From contig CAZMGH010000006.1 of NCBI GenBank assembly GCA_964565805.1, positions 1-64,000 of the forward strand: a stretch of DNA of 64,000 bases, given 5' to 3'. This document shows, piece by piece, positions 27,401 through 35,072 of the stretch. The notes below the pieces were generated by a model. It was not told the DNA's origin. It ran no database searches and saw nothing but the letters and a program-made list of their open reading frames with translations. Positions within the stretch are counted from its first letter, which is position 1. Each line of letters opens with the position of its first letter. A program made the position numbers and the translations under genes. Origin of the DNA: Catenibacillus sp964565805 (lineage in GTDB: Bacteria > Bacillota > Clostridia > Lachnospirales > Lachnospiraceae).

Positions 27401-28941
27401 TGTTTAAAATAGCTAAACAGAGGCGGATGCTTTGTTGACAGCACGGCCAGAGGCGTATCATCCCCCATGGCTGCCGTATCCTCAGCGCCGTTTAAGGCCA
27501 TGCCGTAAATGGATTTTCTAAATTCCTCATAGGTATAGCCAAAAGCTTTTTGAAGACGGCTGCGCTGTTCCGATGTATATTCTTCCACTCGAAGATTTGG
27601 GATTTTAATATTTTTAAGCTCCAGCAGATTGGAATCCAGCCATTCCCCGTAAGGCCGGGCTGCCATATATTTTTCCTTGACCTGAGCGTCATCTAAAATC
27701 TCACCGGTACGTGTATCTACCAGAAGCATTTTTCCCGGATGGAGACGTTCTTTTAACACAATGTCCTCCTCCGGCACAGGCAGTACGCCCACCTCAGAAG
27801 CCAGGATCACATCCCCGTTTTTAAGGACATAGTAGCGGGATGGACGAAGGCCGTTCCGGTCCAAAACCGCGCCCATCAGCTCTCCGTCAGAAAATACGAT
27901 GGATGCCGGGCCGTCCCAGGGCTCCATCATCGTTGCGTAGTACTGATAAAAATCCCGCTCATCCTGGGAAATGGCCGGGTTGTTGGCCCATGGCTCAGGA
28001 ATCGTGATCATGACCGCCAAAGGCAGGGGCATACCGCTCATAGTAAGAAATTCCAGAGTATTGTCAAGCATCGCTGAGTCCGAACCATTGGTATTGACTA
28101 CAGGAAGGATTTTGTGGAGCTCTCCTTCAAAATAAGGGGAAGCCATGGTTTCCTCACGGGCCAGCATTTTATCCGCATTTCCCCGGATAGTGTTGATCTC
28201 GCCGTTGTGAACGATGAAACGGTTTGGATGAGCTCTCTCCCAGCTTGGATTTGTGTTGGTACTGAAACGGGAATGGACCATGGCAATGGCAGACTCATAA
28301 GCTTCATCCTGAAGGTCCGCGAAAAAGGTGCGCAGCTGTCCCACTAAAAACATACCCTTGTAAACAATGGTCCTGCTGGACATGGATACTACATAAGTAT
28401 TATCATTGCTCTGCTCAAAGATCCGGCGGGCAATATAAAGCTTCCGGTCAAAATCCAGGCCAGGTTTAACATCTGCCGGTTTTCTTATAAATGCCTGAAT
28501 AATCCGAGGCATACATTCTTTTGCCTTCTGTCCAAGAACCTCCGGACAAACCGGCACTTCACGATAGCCAAGAAGAGACAAGCCCTCTTTCTCAACGATC
28601 ACTTCAAACATTTTCCTGGCCTGATTATATTTTAATTCGTCCTGAGGGAAAAACAGCATGGCAATGCCGTAGGTTTTTTCCGCTCCCAGATCGATTCCTA
28701 AGCTTCTGCATGTTTTTGAGAAAAACTTGTGAGAAATCTGAAGCAGGATACCAACCCCGTCTCCGGTCTTGCCTTCCGCATCTTTTCCGGCGCGATGTTC
28801 CAGGTTCTCAACAATTCTCAACGCGTTTTCCACAGTACGGTGGCTTTTTTGTCCTTTACTGTTGACAATAGCACCGATACCGCAATTATCATGTTCAAAT
28901 TCAGGACGGTACAGACCGCTCTGTCGGGTATCCTGTTTCAT
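24418..28941 (-). CDS. gltB: glutamate synthase, large subunit
   Basis: A 1507-residue GltB, full length. It begins with a short propeptide ending at ...FEHDNCGIGAI, where the Cys becomes the N-terminal nucleophile of the class II glutamine amidotransferase domain. The central and FMN synthase domains follow (STPGVSLISPPPHHDIYSIEDL; SGYDGGTGAAPESSIHDAG; Fe-S cysteines MGCVMMRVCNLDTCPVGIAT), then the beta-helix GXGXG domain at the C-terminus. Start 28941 has GAGG; an in-frame GTG 15 bases upstream lacks one. It follows pyrG closely, so both may share a transcript. Confidence 0.97.
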   Translation of the reverse strand: MKQDTRQSGLYRPEFEHDNCGIGAIVNSKGQKSHRTVENALRIVENLEHRAGKDAEGKTGDGVGILLQISHKFFSKTCRSLGIDLGAEKTYGIAMLFFPQDELKYNQARKMFEVIVEKEGLSLLGYREVPVCPEVLGQKAKECMPRIIQAFIRKPADVKPGLDFDRKLYIARRIFEQSNDNTYVVSMSSRTIVYKGMFLVGQLRTFFADLQDEAYESAIAMVHSRFSTNTNPSWERAHPNRFIVHNGEINTIRGNADKMLAREETMASPYFEGELHKILPVVNTNGSDSAMLDNTLEFLTMSGMPLPLAVMITIPEPWANNPAISQDERDFYQYYATMMEPWDGPASIVFSDGELMGAVLDRNGLRPSRYYVLKNGDVILASEVGVLPVPEEDIVLKERLHPGKMLLVDTRTGEILDDAQVKEKYMAARPYGEWLDSNLLELKNIKIPNLRVEEYTSEQRSRLQKAFGYTYEEFRKSIYGMALNGAEDTAAMGDDTPLAVLSTKHPPLFSYFKQLFAQVTNPPIDAIREEIVTSTSVYVGKKGNLLEQRPENCQVLKINNPILTNTDMLKLKNMKADGFKVAVVPITYYKSANLKRAIDRLYVEVDKAYADGANILVLSDRGVDENHVPMPSLLAVSAVHQHLVVTKKQTSMSLILESGEPREVHHFAALLGYGATAVNPYLALETIHELIDEKLLDKDYYAAEADYNSAILHGIIKIASKMGISTIQSYQGSKIFEAIGISPKVIDTYFAGTVSRVGGITLEDIAKETDDRHSKAFDPLGLGTDLTLDSMGWHKMRSGGEEHRYNPETIHLLQQSTREGSYDLFKKYSAMADTERNGYLRSLMEFDYPSQGIPLDDVESVDEIVKRFKTGAMSYGSISQEAHETLAIAMNHLHGMSNTGEGGESDERLDSAGSDVDRCSAIKQVASGRFGVTSRYLVSAREIQIKMAQGAKPGEGGHLPAKKVYPWIAKTRHSTPGVSLISPPPHHDIYSIEDLAQLIYDLKNANKYARISVKLVSEAGVGTVAAGVAKAGAQVVLISGYDGGTGAAPESSIHDAGLPWELGLAETHQTLIQNGLRERVRIETDGKLMTGRDVAVAALLGAEEFGFATAPLVTMGCVMMRVCNLDTCPVGIATQNPELRKRFAGKPEYVENFMRFVAQELREYMARLGFRTLDEMVGRSDMLKVKENCQSAAAAKIDLRAILGDGQNVIFNPSKVYDFQLEKTLDEKVLLKRLKNALDTGKKAELSVNVSNTDRTFGTLLGAQITREHKEGLPEDTLTIHCKGAGGQSFGAFIPSGLTLELCGDTNDYFGKGLSGGKLILFPPKDAGYVAEDNIIVGNVALYGATSGKVFINGVAGERFAVRNSGAWAVVEGVGEHGCEYMTGGRVVVLGKTGKNFAAGMSGGIAYVLDENNHLYRNLNKAMISIEKVENKYDIQELREMIREHVNATGSKRGSEILENFEGYLPKFKKIIPNDFKRMIALSAKLEEKGMSTQQAQMEAFYESFLK

Positions 28942-29004
28942 ATTGAAATTCCTCACTTTCTTCGATACGTTATCTTCTTTTGCCGTTCACCCGGCAAACA
29001 GCGG

Positions 29005-30627
29005 CTATTTGCCCTGTCCGTCCTTTACTCTGTGATCCACAGCCGCTGCGATAAGTCCCCGAAATAGGGGATGAGCGTGGTTAGGACGGGATTTTAATTC
29101 AGGATGCCCCTGAGTTCCAATAAAGAAGGGATGATCCTTTAACTCGATCATTTCCACGATCCTTCCGTCCGGGGACAGGCCTGCCAGAGTCATTCCCGCA
29201 TTTTTTAATTTATCTCTGTAATCATTATTGACTTCATAGCGATGGCGATGGCGCTCTGAGATGTCTTTCGTTCCATAAAGCTCCATGGCCTTGCTTCCGT
29301 CGGCAAGGACACAAGGGTAAGCTCCAAGGCGCAATGTACCGCCAATATCCTCGATGCCGTCCTGTTCCGGCATAAGGGCGATCACCGGATGCATGGTGTC
29401 CGGATCCAGCTCAATACTGTTAGCGTCATGGTATCCAAGGACATCTCTGGCAAATTCTACAATAGCCATCTGCATCCCAAGGCAGATGCCAAGGAACGGA
29501 ATCTTATTTTCCCGAGCATACCGTACAGCCATGATCTTTCCTTCTGTTCCACGGGTTCCAAAGCCGCCGGGAACTAAAATACCGTCGACGCCTTCCAGCT
29601 GTTTGCGGCAGGACTCCTCATCAATAATATCCTCAGAATCTACCCAGCGGATATGCACATTGGCATGGCTGGCAATACCTCCGTGCTTTAATGCTTCCAC
29701 GACGCTTAAATAAGCATCGTGAAGCTGTACGTATTTTCCTACCATGGCAATCTCAACTTCTGTTTTAGGATAACGCAGGGCATCTACCATAGCAATCCAG
29801 TCTGTCAGATCCGGTACAGGACAGTCCAGTTTCAGACACTCGCATACAACCTGGGCCAGATGTTCTTTTTCCATAGCCAAAGGCGCCTCGTAAAGATATT
29901 CCACGTCCAGGTTCTGGAGTACATGGCTGCCAGGCACATTACAAAACAAAGCGATCTTATCTTTAATATCCTGTCCAAGAGGATACTCGCTGCGGCATAC
30001 AAGCACGTCCGGCTGAAGGCCCATGCCCTGAAGCTCTTTAACGCTGGCCTGGGTAGGCTTTGTTTTCAGTTCTCCGGAAGCTTTCAGATAGGGGATCAGC
30101 GTCACATGGATCAAAATCGCGTTTTCATGGCCTACATCGTGCTGGAACTGACGAATGGCCTCTAAAAACGGCTGGCTTTCAATATCCCCTGCTGTTCCGC
30201 CAACCTCAATAATCGCAATACGCTCCTCATCGGGAGATTTTGCCCGGTAAAACCGGCTTTTAATTTCATTTGTAATATGCGGGATCACCTGAACGGTACC
30301 GCCGCCGTAATCTCCGTGACGCTCCTTCTGGAGCACAGACCAGTAAATCTTTCCTGTAGTTACATTAGAATTGCGATCCAGGCTTTCGTCAATAAACCGC
30401 TCATAATGTCCCAGATCCAGGTCGGTTTCCGTGCCGTCATCGGTAACAAACACTTCCCCGTGCTGGATCGGATTCATAGTTCCCGGATCCACATTAATAT
30501 AGGGATCAAACTTCTGCATCGTCACCCGGTATCCTCTGGCCTTTAAAAGCCGTCCCAGGGACGCAGCCGTAATCCCCTTTCCAAGTCCGGAGACAACGCC
30601 CCCGGTTACAAAAACATACTTTACCAT
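29005..30627 (-). CDS. pyrG: CTP synthase
   Basis: A 540-residue enzyme that makes CTP from UTP with glutamine as ammonia donor. N-terminal synthetase domain: KYVFVTGGVVSGLGKGI with the P-loop, and the Mg/UTP region KFDPYINVDPGTMNP. C-terminal class I amidotransferase domain: PGGFGTRGTEGK, nucleophile Cys in FLGICLGMQMAIVEFAR, and His/Glu in GTQGHPELKSRP. Start at 30627 has AAGGAGG. It is preceded by a structured leader with a terminator-like stem. Confidence 0.97.
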   Translation of the reverse strand: MVKYVFVTGGVVSGLGKGITAASLGRLLKARGYRVTMQKFDPYINVDPGTMNPIQHGEVFVTDDGTETDLDLGHYERFIDESLDRNSNVTTGKIYWSVLQKERHGDYGGGTVQVIPHITNEIKSRFYRAKSPDEERIAIIEVGGTAGDIESQPFLEAIRQFQHDVGHENAILIHVTLIPYLKASGELKTKPTQASVKELQGMGLQPDVLVCRSEYPLGQDIKDKIALFCNVPGSHVLQNLDVEYLYEAPLAMEKEHLAQVVCECLKLDCPVPDLTDWIAMVDALRYPKTEVEIAMVGKYVQLHDAYLSVVEALKHGGIASHANVHIRWVDSEDIIDEESCRKQLEGVDGILVPGGFGTRGTEGKIMAVRYARENKIPFLGICLGMQMAIVEFARDVLGYHDANSIELDPDTMHPVIALMPEQDGIEDIGGTLRLGAYPCVLADGSKAMELYGTKDISERHRHRYEVNNDYRDKLKNAGMTLAGLSPDGRIVEMIELKDHPFFIGTQGHPELKSRPNHAHPLFRGLIAAAVDHRVKDGQGK

Positions 30628-30759
30628 CACATTTTCCTCCTTGTTATGAGCACTTAGCGGCTGTCCTTTAGCCACTTACGTGCGATACATGCCGCCGCCG
30701 TTAGCGAGGTGTTTTCGAGCTTACAAGGCGGCTTGTTGCCATGTTTCCAAGGCCTTTTA

Positions 30760-30780
30760 GGTATCCCTGAAAGGGATTTC
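30760..30780. repeat. dispersed small palindrome, copy 2
   Basis: GGTATCCCT-gaa-AGGGATTTC, in the pyrG leader. Same pattern as the copy near gatC at 15838-15857. Confidence 0.55.
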
Positions 30781-30796
30781 CATTTTCCTCAAACGC

Positions 30797-30865
30797 AAAA
30801 AAAGCGTCAAAACCACTGTAATCTCTCCCAATTACACCGATCCGACACCCTTGTCACGCTTTTTT
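30797..30865 (-). promoter_or_regulatory. structured pyrG leader ending in a terminator-like stem
   Basis: On the minus strand AAAAAAGCGT (30856-30865) pairs with ACGCTTTTTT (start of the run at 30797-30807). It encloses two hairpins, GACA-AGGG-TGTC and TGTAAT-TGGGAGAG-ATTACA, giving a three-way junction closed by a stem ending in seven T. The transcript probably starts a few bases before it. Its position fits attenuation of pyrG; no known riboswitch class was recognised. Confidence 0.55.
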
Positions 30866-30879
30866 CATTAATGCATAAT

Positions 30880-30908
30880 ACTATACCCCATTTCCCCCGA
30901 TTTGTAAA
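30880..30908 (-). promoter_or_regulatory. pyrG promoter
   Basis: TTTACA (30903-30908), 17-bp spacer, TATAGT (30880-30885) on the minus strand, about 250 bp before the pyrG start codon. Confidence 0.65.
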
Positions 30909-30929
30909 GAAAAATTTTTTAAAAACCTC

Positions 30930-31006
30930 TTGACAAAAAATTTTTTTCGAGTATACTAACCAACATAGAGCAAAGGCGTTCTGGATTTACCCAGGGCGCC
31001 TTTTTT
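30930..31006 (+). promoter_or_regulatory. glnN promoter and attenuator with the same hexaloop hairpin as glnA
   Basis: TTGACA (30930-30935), 16-bp spacer, TATACT (30952-30957). The transcript then carries AGAGC-AAAGGC-GTTCT (30967-30982), a hairpin whose six-base loop is identical to that of glnA. Overlapping it, AAGGCGTTCTGG (30973-30984) pairs with CCAGGGCGCCTT followed by TTTTTT, an intrinsic terminator. The start codon of glnN is about 130 bp further on, so full-length transcription needs readthrough. Confidence 0.7.
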
Positions 31007-31133
31007 CTGTTCCGGAGGCCTATTTCGTTCTCTCTCCCGGCTTCCGGACCTTTTGAAAGAAATTTAATGGAAGCCAGGAAGGCTTCCCTACGGACAGCGA
31101 TCCTGTCCTTAAGATAAGAAAGGAGTGTTCCCC

Positions 31134-33239
31134 ATGTCGAAAGACGTCCCCGCATTATATGGCAGCCTTGTATTTAATGATAAGGTTATGAGAAACAAGT
31201 TACCTAAAGATATGTATAAAGCCCTGAAAAATACCATTCAGAACGGTACCCATCTGGAACTGGATGTAGCCAACTCTGTTGCTGTGGCTATGAAAGAATG
31301 GGCTGTTGAAAACGGCGCTACCCATTATACACACTGGTTCCAGCCTATGACCGGCTACACTGCGGAAAAGCATGACAGCTTTATTTCTCCTACAGACAGC
31401 GGTGAAGTGATCATGGACTTTTCCGGAAAAGAGCTTGTCAAAGGTGAACCGGACGCATCCAGCTTCCCCTCCGGCGGACTTCGCGCCACATTTGAAGCCA
31501 GAGGCTATACTGCATGGGATCCTACATCTCCTGCATTTATTAAAGATAAAACCTTATACATTCCTACAGCGTTCTGCTCCTACAGCGGAGAAGCTTTGGA
31601 TAAAAAGACACCGCTCCTTCGCTCCATGGAAGCATTAAGCAAAGAGGCTGTTAAAATGCTCAAGCTTCTGGGCCGTGATGATGTAACTACTGTAAATACT
31701 ACCGTTGGCCCGGAACAGGAATACTTCCTTGTAGATAAAGAATTATATGAAAAACGCCGGGATCTGATCTTCTGCGGCCGTACACTTATCGGCGCTCCGG
31801 CTCCTAAAGGACAGGAGATGGAAGATCATTACTTTGGCGCTTTAAAGCCCCGTGTATCCGCTTACATGCATGATCTGGATGAAGAACTTTGGAAGCTGAG
31901 CATCCCGGCAAAAACAAAGCATAACGAAGTTGCTCCGGCACAGCACGAGCTAGCTCCGGTTTTTGAAACCGCCAATGTAGCTGTTGACCACAACCAGCTG
32001 ACCATGGAATTAATGAAAAAGACTGCTGAAAAGCATGGCCTTGTATGCCTGCTCCACGAAAAGCCATTTGAAGGCATCAACGGCAGTGGCAAGCACAACA
32101 ACTGGTCCTTAACGACAAACACCGGCGACAACCTGTTAAATCCGGGAAAGACACCGGCTGAAAATATCCAGTTTCTTGTCTTCCTTATGGCTGTCATCAA
32201 GGCTGTGGATGACTATGCGGATCTTATGCGTATCTCCGTTGCCGGCGCGGGAAATGACCACCGTCTGGGAGGCAATGAGGCGCCTCCAGCCATTGTTTCC
32301 ATTTTCCTTGGAGATGAGCTGACCGAAGTTCTTAAATCCATTGAGGAAGATCGGTACTTTGGCAAACACGAAACCATCCAGATGGATATTGGCGCTCATG
32401 TGCTGCCTCATTTTACAAAAGATAACACCGACAGAAACCGTACATCACCTTTTGCTTTCACAGGGAATAAATTTGAGTTCCGTATGTTAGGCTCCAGCAC
32501 ATCTGTTGCCAACCCGAACATGGTATTAAACGCTGCTGTTGCAGAGGCATTATCTCAGTTCTATGAAGAACTTAAGGAAGCGGAACCGGGACATATGGAA
32601 GAAGCTGTCCATGAACTGATCAAACGCGCCATCCGTAAACATAAAAAAGTCCTGTTTAACGGCAACGGCTACACCGAAGAATGGGTAGAGGAAGCAAAAC
32701 GCCGCGGACTTTACAACCTGGCCTCCACCCCGGAAGCATTAAAAGAATTTATTTCCGATAAAAATGTGAAATTGCTGACAGAGCATCATATTTTCACAAA
32801 GGAAGAGATCTTCTCCCGTTATGAGATCCTTCTTGAAAACTATGTTAAAACCATTGAGATTGAAGCTAAGACGATGCATGAAATGCTGGCTAAGGATTTC
32901 CTTCCCGCTGTTTCCGCATATTCTGGCGAAGTTGCAAAGAACGCTGCCGCTAAGAAGGCATTTATGCCATCCGTTTCTACTGCCAGCGAGGAAGAACTTG
33001 TATCCAGTCTTTCCGGCGCTTATGAAGCTTTAAGCTCCGGTCTGGATTCCATTACAGAGGTTCTTGCCCAGATTCAGGCAAAATCCGAAGAATCCATGCA
33101 GGACGCAGCAAATGCATGCCTTAATGAAATGCTTCCTTTAATGGATACATTGCGCAAGACTGCGGATGAAGCTGAAGCAAAGATTCCCGATGAATATCTG
33201 CCGTATCCGACATACGATCAGCTTCTGTTCTCCGTCTAA
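31134..33239 (+). CDS. glnN: glutamine synthetase, type III
   Basis: A 701-residue GSIII, the long form found in Bacteroides, Clostridia and some cyanobacteria. Motifs: ATP-site and metal-site sequences TTVGPEQEYFLVDK, LHEKPFEGINGSGKHNNWSL, and the GSIII-type sequence AGAGNDHRLGGNEAPPAIVSIFLG. A C-terminal helical region (about 560-700) is specific to this type. Start at 31134 (MSKDVPALYG) has AAGGAG eight bases upstream. Having both GSI and GSIII under similar leaders suggests coordinated nitrogen control. Confidence 0.95.
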   Translation: MSKDVPALYGSLVFNDKVMRNKLPKDMYKALKNTIQNGTHLELDVANSVAVAMKEWAVENGATHYTHWFQPMTGYTAEKHDSFISPTDSGEVIMDFSGKELVKGEPDASSFPSGGLRATFEARGYTAWDPTSPAFIKDKTLYIPTAFCSYSGEALDKKTPLLRSMEALSKEAVKMLKLLGRDDVTTVNTTVGPEQEYFLVDKELYEKRRDLIFCGRTLIGAPAPKGQEMEDHYFGALKPRVSAYMHDLDEELWKLSIPAKTKHNEVAPAQHELAPVFETANVAVDHNQLTMELMKKTAEKHGLVCLLHEKPFEGINGSGKHNNWSLTTNTGDNLLNPGKTPAENIQFLVFLMAVIKAVDDYADLMRISVAGAGNDHRLGGNEAPPAIVSIFLGDELTEVLKSIEEDRYFGKHETIQMDIGAHVLPHFTKDNTDRNRTSPFAFTGNKFEFRMLGSSTSVANPNMVLNAAVAEALSQFYEELKEAEPGHMEEAVHELIKRAIRKHKKVLFNGNGYTEEWVEEAKRRGLYNLASTPEALKEFISDKNVKLLTEHHIFTKEEIFSRYEILLENYVKTIEIEAKTMHEMLAKDFLPAVSAYSGEVAKNAAAKKAFMPSVSTASEEELVSSLSGAYEALSSGLDSITEVLAQIQAKSEESMQDAANACLNEMLPLMDTLRKTADEAEAKIPDEYLPYPTYDQLLFSV

Positions 33240-33244
33240 ATCCT

Positions 33245-33463
33245 GAAAAGCAGGCTCGGCGCCTTTGTGCCGCTGCTTTATATAAAATTGCCTCTGTGAC
33301 TGTACAGCAATGTACAGTTGCGGCGGCAGTCACATTTTCCTTACGCGACGGCGCGTCTCCGATTTTTTGGCAGCGCGCCGTTTTTTATGCATCGCCCCAA
33401 TATACGTTTCAGGCCTGAACTTAAACCTGAAACGGGGCAAGTATCCTGTTTGCGCAGGATTTC
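33245..33463. repeat. run of hairpins downstream of glnN
   Basis: No gene lies between 33240 and 33646. The stretch holds successive stem-loops: AAAGCAG/CTGCTTT (about 33245-33279); ACTGTACA-gcaa-TGTACAGT near 33300; ACGGCGCG/CGCGCCGT followed by TTTTTT (about 33347-33386, terminator-like); GTTTCAGG/CCTGAAAC (33406-33413, 33426-33433) extended by GCCCC/GGGGC; and copy 3 of the dispersed palindrome (33441-33463). At least one is a terminator for glnN; the others are unexplained. Confidence 0.6.
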
Positions 33464-33498
33464 ATAGCTATCCTTAAATTTTAAAAAATGCGAAGAAG

Positions 33499-33540
33499 AA
33501 AAAAAGCAGGCCCTTTCCCATGAGAAAACCTGCTTTTTTT
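33499..33540. terminator. bidirectional-looking terminator before the V-ATPase operon
   Basis: AAAAAAAGCAGG (33499-33510) pairs with CCTGCTTTTTTT (33529-33540). A strong A/T-flanked stem about 105 bp before the first V-ATPase gene. Confidence 0.8.
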
Positions 33541-33646
33541 CTTTATCTGAGTCCTGGATAGTTGCACATAATTTATCAAAATTGTTTGGCTTTTTTCCGA
33601 AAAAAGTAGTATTATAGACTAAAAGCGTATCTATGGAGGTGAGGTC

Positions 33647-33961
33647 GTGACCACAGATGTTATAGAAACTTTATCCAGCATTGACAGCCGTGCGGATCAG
33701 ATCATGGCAAATGCGACCGATCAAAAAAAAGTCCTGGCCCAGGAGTTTGAGCAAAAAGCGCAGGATATGATCCAAAAACTAAAAACTCAGGCGAGGGAAC
33801 AGATGGAAGCCCTGACCCGGGATCTGGATGAGAAAAATGCCGCGAAGATCCGCCAAATGTCCCAGGATGCTGCCAGAGATCTTAATCATTTAGATGAAAA
33901 TTATAAAAATAACCATGACAAATATGTAAGGGAAATATTCGCCCGGATTACAGGAGACTGA
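33647..33961 (+). CDS. V-type ATPase peripheral stalk subunit (G/H-like)
   Basis: A 104-residue, highly charged, almost entirely helical protein (heptad-rich from about 20 to 95), as expected for the coiled-coil stalk subunit that pairs with subunit E. It starts with GTG behind GGAGGTGAGG. First gene of the operon, four bases before subunit C. Function is assigned from position and coiled-coil character. Confidence 0.75.
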   Translation: MTTDVIETLSSIDSRADQIMANATDQKKVLAQEFEQKAQDMIQKLKTQAREQMEALTRDLDEKNAAKIRQMSQDAARDLNHLDENYKNNHDKYVREIFARITGD

Positions 33962-33965
33962 CGCT

Positions 33966-35027
33966 ATGGGCAATTCACTTATGACATACAGCAGCATGTC
34001 CGCAAAGATCAAGGCCATGAAAGGTCGGCTTTTAAAGGATCCGGATTATTATACCATCGCTTCCATCCAGTCTGTGCCGGAGTTTCTGGCCTGGCTTCGC
34101 ACATTGCCTTCCTATATAAATGTGTTTGAACACATTCCGGATACTGTCCTTCACCGGGGAGAGATTGAAAAGCTCCTTCAGCTGGCCCTGTATGACGATT
34201 ATGCCCGCATATATACCTTTGCAGGTCCGGGCCAGAGGAAATTTTTAAAAGCATATTTTATGCGTTATGAGACAATAACTATTAAAGCGTTTCTCCACCA
34301 GATTTTTGATCACCGGGCTGTAAGCTTTGATACCTCTTTGGTCCCTCCGCATTTTATGGCCCAGACCAGCGTAGATCTTCACCGGCTGGCTCAGTGCAAA
34401 AGTCTGGAGGACTTTTTTGAAACTATCCGGGGCAGCGATTATTATGCCTTGTTAAGCGCTCTTAAGGGGAAAGAAGGCGTCAGCCTTTTTGACTATGAGC
34501 TTGCTTTGGACATTTATTTCTTCAGATACTTATGGAAGCTAAAAGATAAGGCGCTGAAAGCTTCAGCGCTGAAGGAGATCACAAAGATTTACGGAACCCA
34601 GATAGATCTGCTGAATATTTTATGGATCTACCGCTCCAAACGTTTTTACCAGGTGGAAGTTTCCCAAATGTACACCAACCTGATTCCTATCCACTACCGC
34701 CTCACTGTGCCTTTTATACGAAGGCTTATTGAAACCGAATCCTTAACCGAATACCGGGAGCTTCTTGGCCGGTCCTTTTACGGAAAGGTTCTGGCTTCCA
34801 TGGAAAACAGCGCCGAAGATACCGATTCTGCTTTATGGAATATGTACCGGCACATCATGGGAAAGCTTAGGCGCGCGGCTGCCAGAAAATATCCCTACTC
34901 TCTGGCAGTGATCGATGAGTACCTATACCTTCGGGAGGCGGAGATCGGCCGCCTGACGACTGCCATGGAATGTATCCGTTACGGCCTTAGCGCTGATGAA
35001 ATATTAAAATACGTACAATCCACGTAA
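33966..35027 (+). CDS. ntpC: V-type ATPase subunit C (d/AC39 family)
   Basis: A 353-residue AC39-family subunit joining the central stalk to the membrane rotor. Family features include the start YSSMSAKIKAMKGRLL, LYDDYARIYTFAGPGQRKFL and the C-terminal YSLAVIDEYLYLREAEIGRLTT. Soluble and helical. Second gene of the V-ATPase operon. Confidence 0.9.
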   Translation: MGNSLMTYSSMSAKIKAMKGRLLKDPDYYTIASIQSVPEFLAWLRTLPSYINVFEHIPDTVLHRGEIEKLLQLALYDDYARIYTFAGPGQRKFLKAYFMRYETITIKAFLHQIFDHRAVSFDTSLVPPHFMAQTSVDLHRLAQCKSLEDFFETIRGSDYYALLSALKGKEGVSLFDYELALDIYFFRYLWKLKDKALKASALKEITKIYGTQIDLLNILWIYRSKRFYQVEVSQMYTNLIPIHYRLTVPFIRRLIETESLTEYRELLGRSFYGKVLASMENSAEDTDSALWNMYRHIMGKLRRAAARKYPYSLAVIDEYLYLREAEIGRLTTAMECIRYGLSADEILKYVQST

Positions 35028-35072
35028 CAAATCCATAAACCGTTGCGTGTTCATCCAGGAGGTGACTTTAAT

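Noticed and set aside
33245..33540. CRISPR array
   Set aside because: The stem-loops differ from one another; no regular repeat-spacer pattern and no cas genes.
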